The position numbers and the translations under genes were made by a program. The notes below the pieces were generated by a model that saw only the letters and a list, made by a program, of their open reading frames with translations, was not told the DNA's origin and did not search any database. This document shows, in pieces, positions 1 through 12,793 of a stretch of DNA of 64,000 nucleotides. How positions within the stretch are numbered: the first letter of the stretch is position 1; every line of letters starts with the position of its first letter. The DNA is from Bryoerythrophyllum caledonicum (taxonomy: Eukaryota > Streptophyta > Bryopsida > Pottiales > Pottiaceae): contig OZ020515.1 in NCBI GenBank assembly GCA_963971425.1, positions 8,200,291-8,264,290 of the forward strand. Reading direction: 5' to 3'.

Positions 1-2239
1 CACGACCTCCAGCATGAGCACGCCGAAGCTGTAGACGTCGGTTTCTTTCGAGGCTTTGCCAGTGTAGGGCATTTCCGGCGCCATGTACCCCAGCGTGCCG
101 GCCATGAGCGTCGTCTTCTCCATCTTGTGGTGGTCGATGAGGCGCGCAAGCCCGAAGTCGCCGAGGTGCGCGTTGAACTCGGCGTCCAGGAGCACGTTGC
201 TGGACTTGATGTCGCGGTGGAGCACGCACTGCTGCCAGTCCTCATGGAGATACGCGAGCGCCGCGGCGACGCCGGTTAGGATCGAGTACCGGAGGCTCCA
301 CGAGAGCAGGTCTGTCCCAGCGCCCTGGCGCCTCCGGCTCGCCTCGCTGCGGTGCCTGTTGTAGAGCCAATGGTCCAGGCTGCCGTTCGGCATGTAGTCG
401 TAGACGAGCAGGAATTTCTCGTCCACTATGCACCAGCCCTTGAGCTGCACCAGGTTGCGGTGCCGGATCTGGCTGATGCTCGACGCCTCGGCGAGGAACC
501 CCTGTTCGCCCCCGCGCTGCGACTCGTGCCGGATGCGCTTCACGGCCACCACCGTGCCCGTGGGCTTCAGCGTGCCCCGGTACACGGACCCCATCCCGCC
601 GCGCCCGATCATCTCGCTCTGGCTGAACCCCTTGGTCGCCGCGCTCAGCTCCCGCAGCGTGTACTTCCGCGGGCACATGAGATGGTCGGCAAATTTCGGC
701 TGCAGCAGCTTCATCCGCCGCCACTTCCACCACCAAAGCCCCGCCATCGCCGCGCACACCAGCGCCACCGCCCCGGTCACCAAAGCCCCCGCGAGCACCG
801 AAGCCCTATTATGCGCGCGCGGCGATTCCAGCGGCGACGTCAACACCTTCAGATACGCCGAATGGTTCCCGTCGTCCTGCGGAAATCCGCCGTTGAAGAG
901 CGGCTCGCCCTTGATGAAGCAGCGCGCGTCGCGACGCCAGAACACCGCGCCCGCGCACCGGCAATCGTTCAAACAAAGCTCCTTGCACCCCTGCTCCGTG
1001 GTGTTCACGAAGGGATACAACCGGCTGGCGAACGGGAAATCATGCTCCCCGACCTTCAACATCGACAGCTTCGTCGTGTTCGCGGCACACACGCCGGCAG
1101 GAATCTCATTCTTGCGGCGGCATCCTTTCAGGACGTCGTTTTTGTCGATGAAGGTGAATCCGTCCGGGCACGAGCATGTGCTGAGGTACGCCGGCGACGA
1201 GGGCGCCTCGCTGCAGACGCCGTAGGGGCCACACTTCCCGAACACGGAGCACACCGGCTTCACCCAGCTGCCCTCCACGTCCCACGCCGTAGAGGTCCCC
1301 AGCGTCCAACTGTACAACCGCAGGCCGCCGTCGCGGTCGAGCGTCATACGCCGCAGCGGCCCTTGCGTGTGCACCGTGCTGCTCATCACGAGCTCCGCGC
1401 CGACGTACACGCTGCCATTGACGGCGTCAAGGCGGAGGGCCTCGGACGCGGGGTAGTCGACCTTGTAAGGGTAGACGATGGTGCCATTCGCGAACGTGAC
1501 ACTCTTGTCTGACCAGGAGGATTGGTTCCATGCGGAGATGCTCCTCCCGTTCCAGTAGAGCGTCAGGAAGAGCGTCCCGTTGATCGGCAGCCACCCGCAG
1601 AAGTAGTGCCCGGCCGCCCAATCCTCCGCGCCGCGCCACGCCGCGAGCGGCCAGCTCGAGGCCGCGCGGAGCGCCTGCCCCGGGAGCAGCGTGTCAGTGG
1701 GCGTGTCGAAACTCTGCCACACAACGGCGCCGGTCACGTCGCGCAGGACCAGGTTGCCGTCGCCCTGCAGCTCCAGCACTTCACCCGCCTGCAATCACAC
1801 GATCACCATCTCCATCAATGCACAGACGACAAGGGACGATATGCAGCTCGACATGAGATTGGTAATTGCTTACGAGATGGTTTCCCGAGCTCCAAACCGA
1901 GTTCCTCCCCGTCCCATCAAAGAGGCGCAGCACGCCGTCCGGTGCGAGCTGCACGAAGGCCGCGTCGCCCAGCTTGAGCTCGCGCTGCGGCATCCAAACC
2001 ACGGTGCGGTACCCGAGCTGCGCGTACCAGATCCCGAATCCGAAGTACCCGCCCCCGCTCGTCGACGAGAAGAAGCCCAGCGCGAACACGCCGTTCGACG
2101 ACACCAACCCCCCCGCGGAGCTTGTGATGACGCCCGACAGCGGCAGCCGATCAGCGCCCTCGACGATCGCCACCGCGAGCAGCAGCGTCGTCACCCGGGC
2201 GAGAAACCCGACATGATGGCTCGTCATGCCGACTCGCAT
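1..2239 (-). CDS. G-type lectin S-receptor-like serine/threonine kinase (C-terminus off the left edge)
   Basis: Plasma-membrane receptor kinase, read from two exons: 2239-1874 and 1788-1, separated by an 85-bp GT-AG intron with phase preserved. 718 residues are visible. Order: signal peptide (about residues 1-29, ending VEGA), B-lectin mannose-binding domain split by the intron, an S-locus/EGF-like Cys cluster (C-x5-CGPYGVC region, near + position 1230), a PAN/apple-type Cys segment (near 990), one transmembrane helix around residues 452-474 followed by basic residues, then a protein kinase with VAVK lysine near residue 539, HRDIKSSN with the catalytic Asp near 648, DFG, and GTLGYMAPE. The kinase is an RD type and breaks off after the alpha-F region (DVYSFGVLMLEVV). 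I start at the ATG at 2239; ATGs at 2287 and 2227 are in frame, and 2227 also gives a good signal peptide. Ligand unknown. Codons are strongly GC-rich, unlike the flanking DNA. Confidence 0.93.
1789..1873 (-). other. Intron of the lectin receptor kinase
   Basis: On the minus strand it starts GTAAGC and ends TTGCAG. It falls inside the B-lectin domain, between SSGNHL and AGEVLELQ, in phase 0. Joining the exons restores the usual lectin order leading to the VVWQSFD segment. Most S-receptor kinases of flowering plants lack an intron here or place introns in the kinase part; that comparison is from general knowledge. Confidence 0.85.
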
Positions 2240-3300
2240 CCCGGCGCCCCTGACGCGCACACAAAACCACTCTCCCCACTCTCCCACCAGCTCCCTGTTA
2301 CCACTCCTTTCACCATTTTTTACTAGTTATCACTATCTAACACATCCCAGCTCCTCTACAGTGCCCCCCCCCCATCTCCCCGCGAAAGAAAACACCAAAT
2401 CTCTGCCCAAGAAGCCTCAATCACACACTTCGCTCAGCTCAATCCAAAGAAAAAACCTCGACTCCCAAGTGCAGATTCTCGCGTCAGAGAGCGTTCGTCC
2501 TGCATCACAAGTCGTGTCTCGTCCATAACCGCGTGTTGACAACTAGTCCAATCACGACGTCACCGGCTAGATAGCTACAGTGATCAGCCTTTGACCTGCC
2601 ACACCCTGTCGGTGACCTCCACCTGTACGATCGACTAGCGCTGCATGCAATAACGATGCGCTTGCCGTCACGCCAAAACTAGTAGCCACTCAACTGCTCG
2701 CAATATCAATTCAATACCTCCCAAACCGACAAACCACAACACGAAAGACGTCAGATGAATCTATTCTAGCTGCTTCCACCAAACATCAATCGATCACCCA
2801 CGTCCCACTTGTACTCCATTCACTGTACCAACTAACAACTCTTCAGCTAAGTCCAAAGCTGACGAGTCGGGTGATCGATCAGGAGAGGAAGAGGAGAGGA
2901 GCCACGTTACCGACTAAAACGCTCAGGACAACAATAGAAACGAGTCAACGATCGACGACAAGCGCGAGCTAGTACAGCTGCAATATATATCCGAACATGG
3001 AAAGCTGATCGATCCGAACAACGTGACTTCGGGAGGTGGGGCATGATTGCAGGTGGAATCTGTTGGTTAGGTGCGACGTTCGATTTGGGGCGCAACCGCG
3101 CGCGGGTCTCCGGCGCACCACGTATTTCCGCATCAGCCCTGCGCACACAAGCGCCTCGCTTGGCCCCTATTTCGTTGAATATTACGAGGGGCCAGCTGGG
3201 AGCCAGTGAGGAGCGCGCGCGCGCGGAACCGGTGCACACGACGACTCTGCGCGCCATTGTGAACATTGTGGATGAGAGTCTCCCTTAATTCTGTTGCAGC
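2240..3300. promoter_or_regulatory. Upstream region of the lectin receptor kinase
   Basis: No convincing gene. The first 250 bases upstream of the start are pyrimidine-rich on the plus strand, as expected for a 5' leader. Short open frames at 2907-3266 (-) and 3043-3288 (+) overlap each other and lack domains, and I do not call them. Specific promoter elements cannot be assigned by eye. Confidence 0.4.
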
Positions 3301-3307
3301 CGTCTTC

Positions 3308-4068
3308 CAACGTCAGAAGGTGTCACTGGTGGCCATAGTATTCTACATGTATGCTGTCGTTTTTCAAAATGAGAAGGTTGAAAAGGTTCAGACGTTGAAA
3401 TAGCCTTTGAAATGACAGATGTTAGTTGAAGAATCTTGAGTCCGAAGGTGTATTAAGTCTTGCCAAACTTTAGTAGTGCATTATTTGTTTTGAGGAGAGT
3501 AAAATGTGTGCCTATATACACAATTCCCGATGGACGTTTAAGGGTTAACCCTTAGCCCTTTGACGCGGATGAGCTTTTTTTGGCCTCTGAGAATGTACGT
3601 GTGTTCTAGATCGTGCGGAACGACATATACGCACTGGGTACATTTCGGCAGGAAAATCACTTCATGGATATCATTGTAGCTCGCCGATGCTTGCACTGAT
3701 TACTGTGGTGATGGTCTCAATAGATGCCCATTTTCCTTCCTGGTCCTCGTAAGTCAATGTGGTATGTTTTGTCCTTTGAGGTGGCGTGTAGAGCTTGCTA
3801 CATAGGTTCTTGTGTCAAAATGATCCATATATGGTTGTTCAGCTTTAAGGGGTTAAACAACACATTTGAACAATATATATGGTTATGTATTTAACTCTGT
3901 GGAATAAAAATAATGCTTTAAATTTTAGCAAGACTTACACCTTTGGATTGAAGATTCTTCAACTATCATCTTTCGTTTAGAGGTCATTTCAATTGATTGG
4001 GACCTTATCATATTCAAATACAACACCATACATGTAGAATATTGTGACTTCACTGGGCTTTGACCGTA
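3308..4068. repeat. Foldback structure: two copies of a 200-230 bp dispersed repeat, head to head
   Basis: The left arm (3308-3550) and right arm (about 3843-4068) are diverged reverse complements of one dispersed repeat. Shared landmarks are TACATGTA near the outer ends, AGATGTTAGTTGAAGAATCTT and its complement in the middle, and a TTAAGGGTTAA-like string at the inner ends. The spacer (about 290 bp) has no ORF. A transcript through it could form a long imperfect hairpin. Two independent insertions in opposite orientation would give the same picture. Confidence 0.7.
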
Positions 4069-5394
4069 ATCATTTATTATAAGAGATAATTGGTTCTTTG
4101 TTAGAAAATCTTCTCTACACAAGTTAGGCCATTTGATGTTTAATGATAGAAAATTATAAAAACCATTTAAATCACCCCCAAATGTAAATCCCAGTAGGAT
4201 AAATAATCTGAAAGAAAAAAGTGCATGATGATATCGTCCATTGATAAAAAAAATGAAGCATGAAGGATTTTTATTTGTAATTCAATATGTGGATGCTTAA
4301 GTATTTGCGGATTGAAATCTAGACTCAAAATTAACAAGTGTTTGAAGGCAATTGTATTGATGTCGGGAGCAACTTATTTCCTCAATTGATTGAGCTTGAA
4401 AGATATACACAAGTCTAATTGTGACTTATCACTCAACAACTTCAATATTTTGACATTAGAATATTAATTCTTATGTTGTATTGCTATTTGATCTAAATTT
4501 GCTTATAAAATAGTCCTAGAACTTACCAAAACAATGTAGAAGTTCACTATTTTGGAGTACATGTTAAACAAACTAAAAGTCAACTAGCAAAACTAAGGAT
4601 GGCATAGAATTCAACTTATAAGGAGCCTCAATTCCTACAAACATTGAAGTTAACTTCAGAAATTAAACAAAGTTAAACACATATTATTATAATTTCCCCA
4701 CAAATTATTTGAGGTCCACCTCTTTGAAGTGGGCAAGACAATAATTCCAAAGTGCTCCAAAACATGCAAAACGTGCGTTCCACCTCATTTTATTCTGCAT
4801 GGTCTTTAGACTTGAGAAACCTTGTGCTCAATTGACTTGGTGAATGCTTGAATCAATAACCACTATCATATCACAGGTATGTATAGTTCATTTAAATGAA
4901 AATTGACCAAGACAGCCTTTGGTGATGCGGCGTATACATCTTTTTGTGTGCTACATTTCTGCGTATATGCCCACTACATGCCAAAAAGTGTGCAAACGAC
5001 TAGAAACTGGTCACTTGTCCTAACCCAGTAACCTCAAGGGCGTGGGAGTATCTACAAGAGTGATAGATTATGCAGAACACCATCTCCCCAGGAAATACAT
5101 TCCATCGTGACTCCACTTCACAGAAATCACTCTAGTTTGCCAATGCCTACATCGACTGGCCAAAAGCTAACAACTTGTCCCAAAGTATGTTCTGAAGACC
5201 GCGACAACAAGGGCCAATTGTGGAAAAGGTCAGAAAAAACCAATAGCACCAAAATCAACCCTCCCATGGCCGACATTAAAGGTGGAGAGGACATGTTCAA
5301 ACCTCAAATTCACTCACCATCTTGACCATGCTATGACCAAGCTTTTGTTTGCCCACGAATTTTCCCAAGCATATCATCACTTAAAATTGATATA
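4069..5394. other. AT-rich intergenic DNA without recognised genes
   Basis: Only short open frames (for example 5107-5325 +) with no motif. I see nothing else supportable here; it is probably old repeat DNA between the kinase promoter and the 3' end of the CRAL-TRIO gene. Confidence 0.5.
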
Positions 5395-5605
5395 GAATCA
5401 ACCCTTAAACATCAGTTGGGAACCATAGACACGTATTCTACTCTCCAGAATACAAAAAATGTACTAAAGTTCAGCAAGACTTACACCTTTGGATTGAAGA
5501 TTCTTCAACTAACATCTCTCATTTGGAGATGATTTCAATCAATGTGAACCTTACAATGTTCAAAAACGACACCATACTTCAGTGACAGTCAGTAAGAAGC
5601 ACCAA
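5395..5605 (-). repeat. Dispersed repeat, same family as 3308-4068
   Basis: Contains the family core (CTTACACCTTTGGATTGAAG, then CTTCAACTAACATCTCTCAT) and the trailing CGACACCATAC motif. It opens with CCCTTAAACATCAG, which resembles the outer end of the copy at 47878. The call rests on shared strings over about 200 bp. There is no coding capacity. Confidence 0.75.
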
Positions 5606-5769
5606 AGCCCAAAGCTTGTCAAACTGGAAGCAAGGAGGTAAATTCCCATCGAAAGGGTGTAAGAAAGTTCAACCCTCGCTCTTGAACTGTGACTAAGTGT
5701 AGTGTACAGGAAGAAAGAATGGATGATGAAGCAGGGACTCAGCTAGTAGTACTAAAATTCCCTAAGAGA

Positions 5770-6110
5770 AATCAGGGAGCTAGTACTGAAGTATTCCCTC
5801 AAAGTCTTGATGAGTTTCAGATGATGAATCAGGGAGCTAGTACTGAAGTAGTCCCTCAAAGTCTTGATGAGTTTCAGATGATGAATCAGGGAGCTAGTAC
5901 TGAAGTATTCCCCAAAGTCTTGATGAGTTTCAGATGATGAATCAGGCAGCTAGAACTGAAGTATTCCCTCAAAGTCTTGATGAGTTTCAGATGATGAATC
6001 AGGGAGCTAGTACTGAAGTTTTCTCAAAGTATGAATCAGGGAGCTAGAACTAAAATCCCCTCGGACAAGTGGTCATGAGTTTTGAAGAATTCGGACGATG
6101 AATCAGGGAG
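5770..6110 (+). repeat. 57-bp minisatellite with a coding-like unit, downstream of the CRAL-TRIO gene
   Basis: Units start near 5770, 5827, 5884, 5940, 5997 and 6033, with a last trace at 6098. Full units are 57 bp, one is 56 bp and the later ones are shortened. In one plus-strand frame (from 5689) each unit reads NQGASTEVFPQSLDEFQMM, 19 residues. The base missing from the third unit breaks this frame, and the ORF stops at 5937. The array runs up to the stop codon of the minus-strand CRAL-TRIO gene (6117), so it probably lies in or near that gene's 3' UTR. Confidence 0.9.
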
Positions 6111-6116
6111 ATGGCC

Positions 6117-8043
6117 TCACAGACTATTCATGTGTTTCAAGTCTCTAGATATGATGGTGGCCAGCCCGCCGAGAGGGGGTTTCATCATGGCTCTGTATGC
6201 AGTCTCGTCGTAGGAGGCTTCAAGGAAGGGCAAGTAAGGTCGGAACGTACCGATGCCGCTGCGGAGAGTTGGTGGATGGACATGGGGATCAGGGTCGACG
6301 TCGCTTCGTTTCGAGGATTGGAAGAGCGAGACGAAACCGCTGAACGAGGACGTCTTGCTGCGGCGGGTTCGCGCGGGGGTGGACTCGGGAATGACCTCCA
6401 CGACGTCCTGGTCAGCCTTCCGGAAGCTGGAGAATTCCTCCTCCAGGGGAGAAGGGGAGGGACACGAGTCGGAGAGCGAGGAGAACGAGAAGGAGCGCGT
6501 CCTCATGCTGCCTGCAAGCTCCGGTCCCGCCGACGAGTCGAGCTTCTTCTCGGGACTCACGTCAAAGATCGGCTCCAGAAATGAGTAGTCCGCTGGCACT
6601 GCATGACGTGGAGAAAGTGGGTCAGCGCGCCGCCGAGCCAAACGGAAAGTAGGCAGGTTAGAGATAAGGACTTGGGTACAGTGTGACCTGCTTTGGAGCG
6701 GAGGCTGCTGGCGATCGCGGGTTTGAAATCCTCGGCGGAGTAGCTGGTGGAGCGCCGCCGCGAGGTTCTCGCGAAAGGGGACAAGAGGGGCAGGCTCCGA
6801 CTTGACGCGTGCTGCTGCGGCTTCGGAATCGCCCGGTAGTCCCGCGAGTACGCGAAGCTCAGCTTGCCCTTCGTCGAGGGATCGACGAAAGTGCAAACGC
6901 CCTGTGGTTCATCCATCCCGTGATCATGTCAGCTGGCGATGTCACTACAACCACGTCTGATTCTTGGAGCCTCTGGGATGTGTTGTTCGTACCTTCCAAA
7001 CGTAATAGAACATGGACGACGCGTCCACGATGAAGGCCGTCGCCAGCCTCTCTGGGTAATGATCCGCCAGGACCTTGAGTGTGGTGAGGATGCCGCTTGT
7101 CGACGGAGCGCTCATCTTTGAGTAACCTGTAGCGCACAACGTGGGTCGCGTTGGTAATATACTCGACGTGCAAGAATAGATGACGACGAGAATGCAGACA
7201 TGCTCTACAACGTACCTCCAGCATCGAGAATGAGGATCCATTGGTCCACTCCTGGAGGCATGGATGCCACCGCGACCTCCATTGTGAATATTACGAAACG
7301 AAGATGCCTGTCAATCGTTGAATCTTGGGTAAGTAGGAATTCATACCTCTTCCAGCAGCAACTACAATCAAGAGCATGATGAAGCAGAACACTTACTGTT
7401 TGTGACTGTGATTGAGGATGTACTCTGGCTTCTTCTTTATAACCTGCACAAACCATGTCCATCAAAATCTGAACATGTCCGAATTAGCAGTTAAAAGTGA
7501 AGGAGAGCAGTAGTACCAAGACAGGTCGCCCTTTGGCATCATGCCCTGCAACATACGCGGCGCCTGCCGCGAGCTCCGCTGGAAATTCGTCCGCAATCAA
7601 GTACCCTGAAAACCAAAACAAAGAAATATTGAGCTTCGAGGTGTGACAAAGAGAGCCTGAAATCATTCCTACAACTCTAGTAGTGAGGCAGCTAGCTACC
7701 CATGTTGATTTTCTCGCGCCAGGTTAGGGTCGCCCTCAGCATCTTCGCCGCCTTCCGAACGTTATTCCCTCGAGCTCTCAAGTAACGCGTCACACACGCA
7801 TCGTCGCAAAACTCAAGCTGCAAACAAACCATCTCGCAAATTATAACAACAAACCTCACCTCAATCGCAAAGAAAACTCGCCCCACAACCCATTGAAGTT
7901 TTTCAGAGACGTGCCTGTTTTTTGGTGAGAACGCCCTCTTTCTGCACGAAGCGCAGGACGCCCCTGATCATCTCACTGAAGCTGGCTTCCGGCTCCACCT
8001 TCACCGCCATCGCGTACGCCATGATGCTGGGGTTGCGCTCCAT
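6117..8043 (-). CDS. CRAL-TRIO (Sec14-like) phospholipid-transfer family protein
   Basis: Probable cytosolic lipid-binding/transfer protein of the plant Sec14-like family, 447 residues in 8 exons: 8043-7915, 7817-7700, 7605-7517, 7443-7397, 7346-7216, 7126-6993, 6901-6688, 6598-6117. All joins keep phase. Exons 1-2 give the CRAL-TRIO N-terminal helices ([18 protein letters not shown], then [13 protein letters not shown]). Exons 3-7 give the lipid-binding fold: [41 protein letters not shown] and [10 protein letters not shown]. The last about 160 residues are Ser/Arg-rich low complexity with an acidic patch, probably disordered and a phosphorylation target. Intron 1 has an apparent GC-AG border (CAG then GCACGT); using the nearest GT puts a stop in frame. 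Exact lipid ligand unknown. Confidence 0.9.
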
Positions 8044-8753
8044 TCTCGACAGTCAACCCACAGCCCTCAACACGCAACTCACGTCCTGCATCGTTTCTGG
8101 CGTCACCAGGCTCACAATGTCGTAAACCCTCAAACGCTCTGTGGCGATGCATCCACAAACGCGCGATGAGGTTGATGTGTGCGAGGAGGAGGAGGAGGAT
8201 GATGCCCGTCACGGTTCGAGGGCGGTGAAACCGGATCCCCGACATGGTGGGCACGAGTAAATTGTCTGGCATGTGCCTGGCCCCGCATCCAGGATGCGGA
8301 ATCGTGGCGCCGCTCCGGGCTTTCCTCCTCCCTGTTTGCTAATTCGGGCCCTGCCAGTGCCCTACTTGCTCCTTGGTCTCCCAATCACATCTTCCCCCAA
8401 GATTTTTGAAGGCGTCGGGAGTGGATAGGTCACCCCTTCGCTGATGTGCCCGGATCTGGCCAGAGCCCATACTTCAACGAGCTGCTCGGGGATGGGCGCA
8501 CATCTCAAAGCGGGAAGCTCCTTGCAAACGAGGCCGTAAACTATCTCACTCCGATAAATGTGAACCATCATGGGCCCTCCCCGCTTGATTTTCACATCAG
8601 GATTCTCGATTCGGTCGGCAATTCCTGTAACCCAAGCAAGACACTTATCACCGACGCCCCGCAACTCCCGTTCGCTTCAACCTCGTCGATTGTGCATCTC
8701 GATTCCTTCTGAAGGTTGTCAGTACGTTTCGAGAGCCGTTCGTAGATGTCTAG
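8044..8753. other. Spacer between divergent genes, with a possible exon remnant on the minus strand
   Basis: This 710-bp space separates the CRAL-TRIO start (minus) from the short TIR gene (plus), so it may hold a shared promoter. Within it, minus strand 8631-8362 reads about 89 residues after a plausible acceptor (GGTTACAG), with a natural-looking composition (VTYPLPTPSKILGED near the end) and a TAG stop. There is no ATG at its beginning and I recognise no domain. It could be the last exon of a small or decayed gene. Confidence 0.3.
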
Positions 8754-9320
8754 ATGGAGTGCGAGATGGGTTCATTGCGGGCGCGCGCCGTCTTCGTGAA
8801 CGCCGCCGAGGGGGACAGGGAGTTCGCGGAGCGGTTGTGCGCAGACTTGGAGCGAGCGGGCCTCTCGCCGTTCCTCAACAGGAAGACTGAGTGTGCGCTC
8901 GCGGTCGTGGTGGTGTCAGAGGAGTATCTCACCCGGAGCAGCATCATGGCTGAGCTCCATGGCTTCAGCGCGGTTCTCCCGCTCTTCTGGGGCTTGTCGC
9001 GTGAGGAGTTCCGGAATCTGCAGCGGCCTGAAGATACTTCGGAAGGTGTGGAGTACGTGAAGGCGCTCGGGGAAGCACGTTACAGACACGAAGTCGTTGC
9101 CGCAGCGTGCAGAAAGCTCCATTTGCAACAGGAGATTGATGTGGAGAATGGTGAAGGTGGAACTCGACCAAAGGGTCGGTGCTATTATCTTCGTTTGGTG
9201 TTCGTAATGCCGGTGGTGGTTGTAAGCGTCATTTGTGTGGGATCTATCCGGTACTCTGCTTTCTTCTGTGAACAGGGTTATCCGTCTCCTTATGGAATAA
9301 TATTCCCAACAATGACCTAG
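8754..9320 (+). CDS. Minimal TIR-like domain protein with C-terminal transmembrane segment
   Basis: 188 residues, single exon, ATG at 8754. Residues 9-90 look like a TIR domain: RAVFVNAAEGDREFAERLCADL (strand A and helix A), GLSPFLNRKT (strand B), ALAVVVVSEEYLTRSS (strand D and following loop), AELHGF, then AVLPLFWGLS (strand E). The AEL glutamate sits where the NADase glutamate lies in other TIR domains. Compared with the TIR of the NLR at 42382, about 16 residues between strand B and the VVxSEEY strand are absent. Residues about 145-167 form one hydrophobic helix (VMPVVVVSVICVGSIRY). No NB-ARC follows. It may be a real TIR-only membrane protein or a fragment of a lost NLR. GC-rich codons and an intact frame favour a gene. 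Confidence 0.65.
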   Translation: MECEMGSLRARAVFVNAAEGDREFAERLCADLERAGLSPFLNRKTECALAVVVVSEEYLTRSSIMAELHGFSAVLPLFWGLSREEFRNLQRPEDTSEGVEYVKALGEARYRHEVVAAACRKLHLQQEIDVENGEGGTRPKGRCYYLRLVFVMPVVVVSVICVGSIRYSAFFCEQGYPSPYGIIFPTMT

Positions 9321-10854
<1,534 letters not shown>

Positions 10855-11015
10855 TATTAAAGTTTGGCAAGACTTACACCTTTGGATTGAAGATTTTTCA
10901 ACTAACATCTCTCATTTGGAGGTCATTTCAATCAATCTCAACCTCATCATGTTCAAATACAATACCATACATGTAAGTGGATATTGTGGCCACCAATGAG
11001 GCGTTTTGATGTTTA
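10855..11015 (-). repeat. Dispersed repeat, same family as 3308-4068
   Basis: Carries the family core CTTACACCTTTGGATTGAAG, then ATCTCTCATTTGGAGGTCAT and ACCATACATGTA. It is truncated or diverged beyond the TACATGTA end. Very similar in the core to the copies at 5395 and 47878. Confidence 0.8.
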
Positions 11016-11289
11016 AAGGATAAATCTATCTGATTTAAAGAATTTCAAATTTAAAGTGTTGAAGACCACCCTCATTTATACTGTTGTAAGTTAATTTCTA
11101 AATAAAGATGCAAAATTCAGTCGAGGTCATACTCTGCTATAAATGTAATGTTTGTATTTACTAATGTGTTAAGGACATTTTTCCTAAGCAAACTATAGTC
11201 CACTACATGTACTATTTACTACAATCTGTTGTTTGTAAAAAAAATTCAATCTCTTTACATTGTTGATTTTAGGCTTCTATGAGTTAGAC

Positions 11290-11745
11290 TTGGTTTTGCT
11301 AGTCATTAGAGTTTTCCTGAAAGTTTGATATTAAGAGGGTGGCCACCTTGTGTCGGCCAAAAAGACCCGTTGTAGCACCTTTTGAGGACCTTGTGTCCTT
11401 TTCTATTTACAAAAGTAAGGTGAGATTTAGAAACGGAAATATTTAGAGGGTGAGAAACTTCACCCTCAATATTTCATGGACCATAGGCTCGCATTCCTTG
11501 AATACCGCATGCTACGGTTAGTTTCGGCAGGCAAGTGCCGAAGCATTTATTTATTTTTGTCACATTGATTCGACACAATGGATATCACATAGGTATTGCA
11601 CTAGTATCACCTAGATCTTGCACGAGTGTCACCTTGGTATTACATAGGTATCGCCTAGCCAAACCTCTTAAAATTTCCAAAATTTTGGACAAGTCCCCAT
11701 TTTGAATTAATTATGTACGAAACTAACCATAGCGTAGGGTAGCAC
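11290..11745 (+). repeat. Two-module dispersed repeat, partner of 28830-29330 in swapped order
   Basis: Module 1 (about 11305-11500) has CCTTGTGTCGGCCAAAAAGA and GGGTGAGAAACTTCACCCTC. Module 2 (about 11560-11740) has a string of TATCACATAGGTATT-like units and CCAAAATTTTGGACAA. Both modules recur at 28830-29330, but there module 2 comes first. No coding capacity. Confidence 0.7.
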
Positions 11746-12179
11746 TATAGTGTTACATAGCTCCACTTAGGCTCCTAAACCTAGGATCCATGTGCACATG
11801 TGCATGATTTCTACTTCCCCACATAGCCTCCTCCATTCAAGACTAGAACCTAAATCCGGCCAAACCATCATCTGGTCACCCAACCTTTTTGCATCCTAAA
11901 TTTCTGGAGGCCACATTTAGACCAACTAATATAACAAAGAATGCAAGATCTAATTCAAGGTCATCATGCTAGGTACTTTCACAAAAACTCTATTGTATAT
12001 CCATATAAGGTAAACCTCCTCCATAACCAACACACTAAGCAATATGCAGAGAACAAATAATGATACTTTTATTTTTCAATCATAGCCATTAGAATTATAT
12101 TTTCATACCGAGTGATTCCATATATATTATTATATTGTAAATCAGTTAAGAATTTCTTGAGTATGTTGCCATGTTTAAA

Positions 12180-12560
12180 CAGTGGCCACCAACGGTACCC
12201 TAATATTCACCAACCAAAAGTAAGGGATCTCAACCAATAGCAAACCTCTATTTGGAGCTGAATGGGTGGTAATGGGATAGAAGTGGGTTGGATATACTCC
12301 AATTTTATAAGTGTCAGTTATGGATTTTGGTTACATATGATTGCCGAGAAAAGACCTACAGGTAACGCTCTGAAGGTAGACAGCAACAGTAAAACAGATG
12401 TCTTCCAAACTAGAAAAGAGTGCACAAACCTCACCAAAAATTGGAATTTTTTACACCTATTGCAGATTTCTGGTCCTAAAAACGACCATCAGTGCCCGAC
12501 CAGCCAAAAAAGAGACCCCACAACCTACCGTGGGAAAAAACCAGCAGAATTCTGAAAAGA
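12180..12560. repeat. Diverged inverted partner of 24230-24600
   Basis: The string AAACCTCTATTTGGAGCTGA with the following TGGGTGGTAATGGG and GGGTTGGATAT matches the reverse complement of about 24500-24550. Neighbouring parts are related less clearly. Probably two old copies of one element. Confidence 0.5.
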
Positions 12561-12793
12561 ACTTAACATAAATACTACACTGCAGAATTACATAATCTGA
12601 ACCCCAGCAGAATAAAGAATCAAATAAATGGAAAAGCGAAATGAGCCCAGTAGGTAGTACTTGCAGCTGTTTACACAGCTAGGGCTCCTGTAGCAATGCC
12701 ACCAAGGCTGGCTGCATCTTCAGAATATTATCACATCTTCGAATTGCAACTAAATCAGAAGAGCAGTGGGCCACCTACCTACCCGGAAGGTGA

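Noticed and set aside
352-1512. 386-residue plus-strand ORF opposite the lectin kinase
   Set aside because: Arises from the high GC of the kinase on the other strand; no domain, low-complexity His/Arg/Pro composition, and the minus strand reads a full receptor kinase.
2907-3288. Overlapping ORFs on both strands upstream of the kinase
   Set aside because: No domain, no splice context, and each explains the other's openness.
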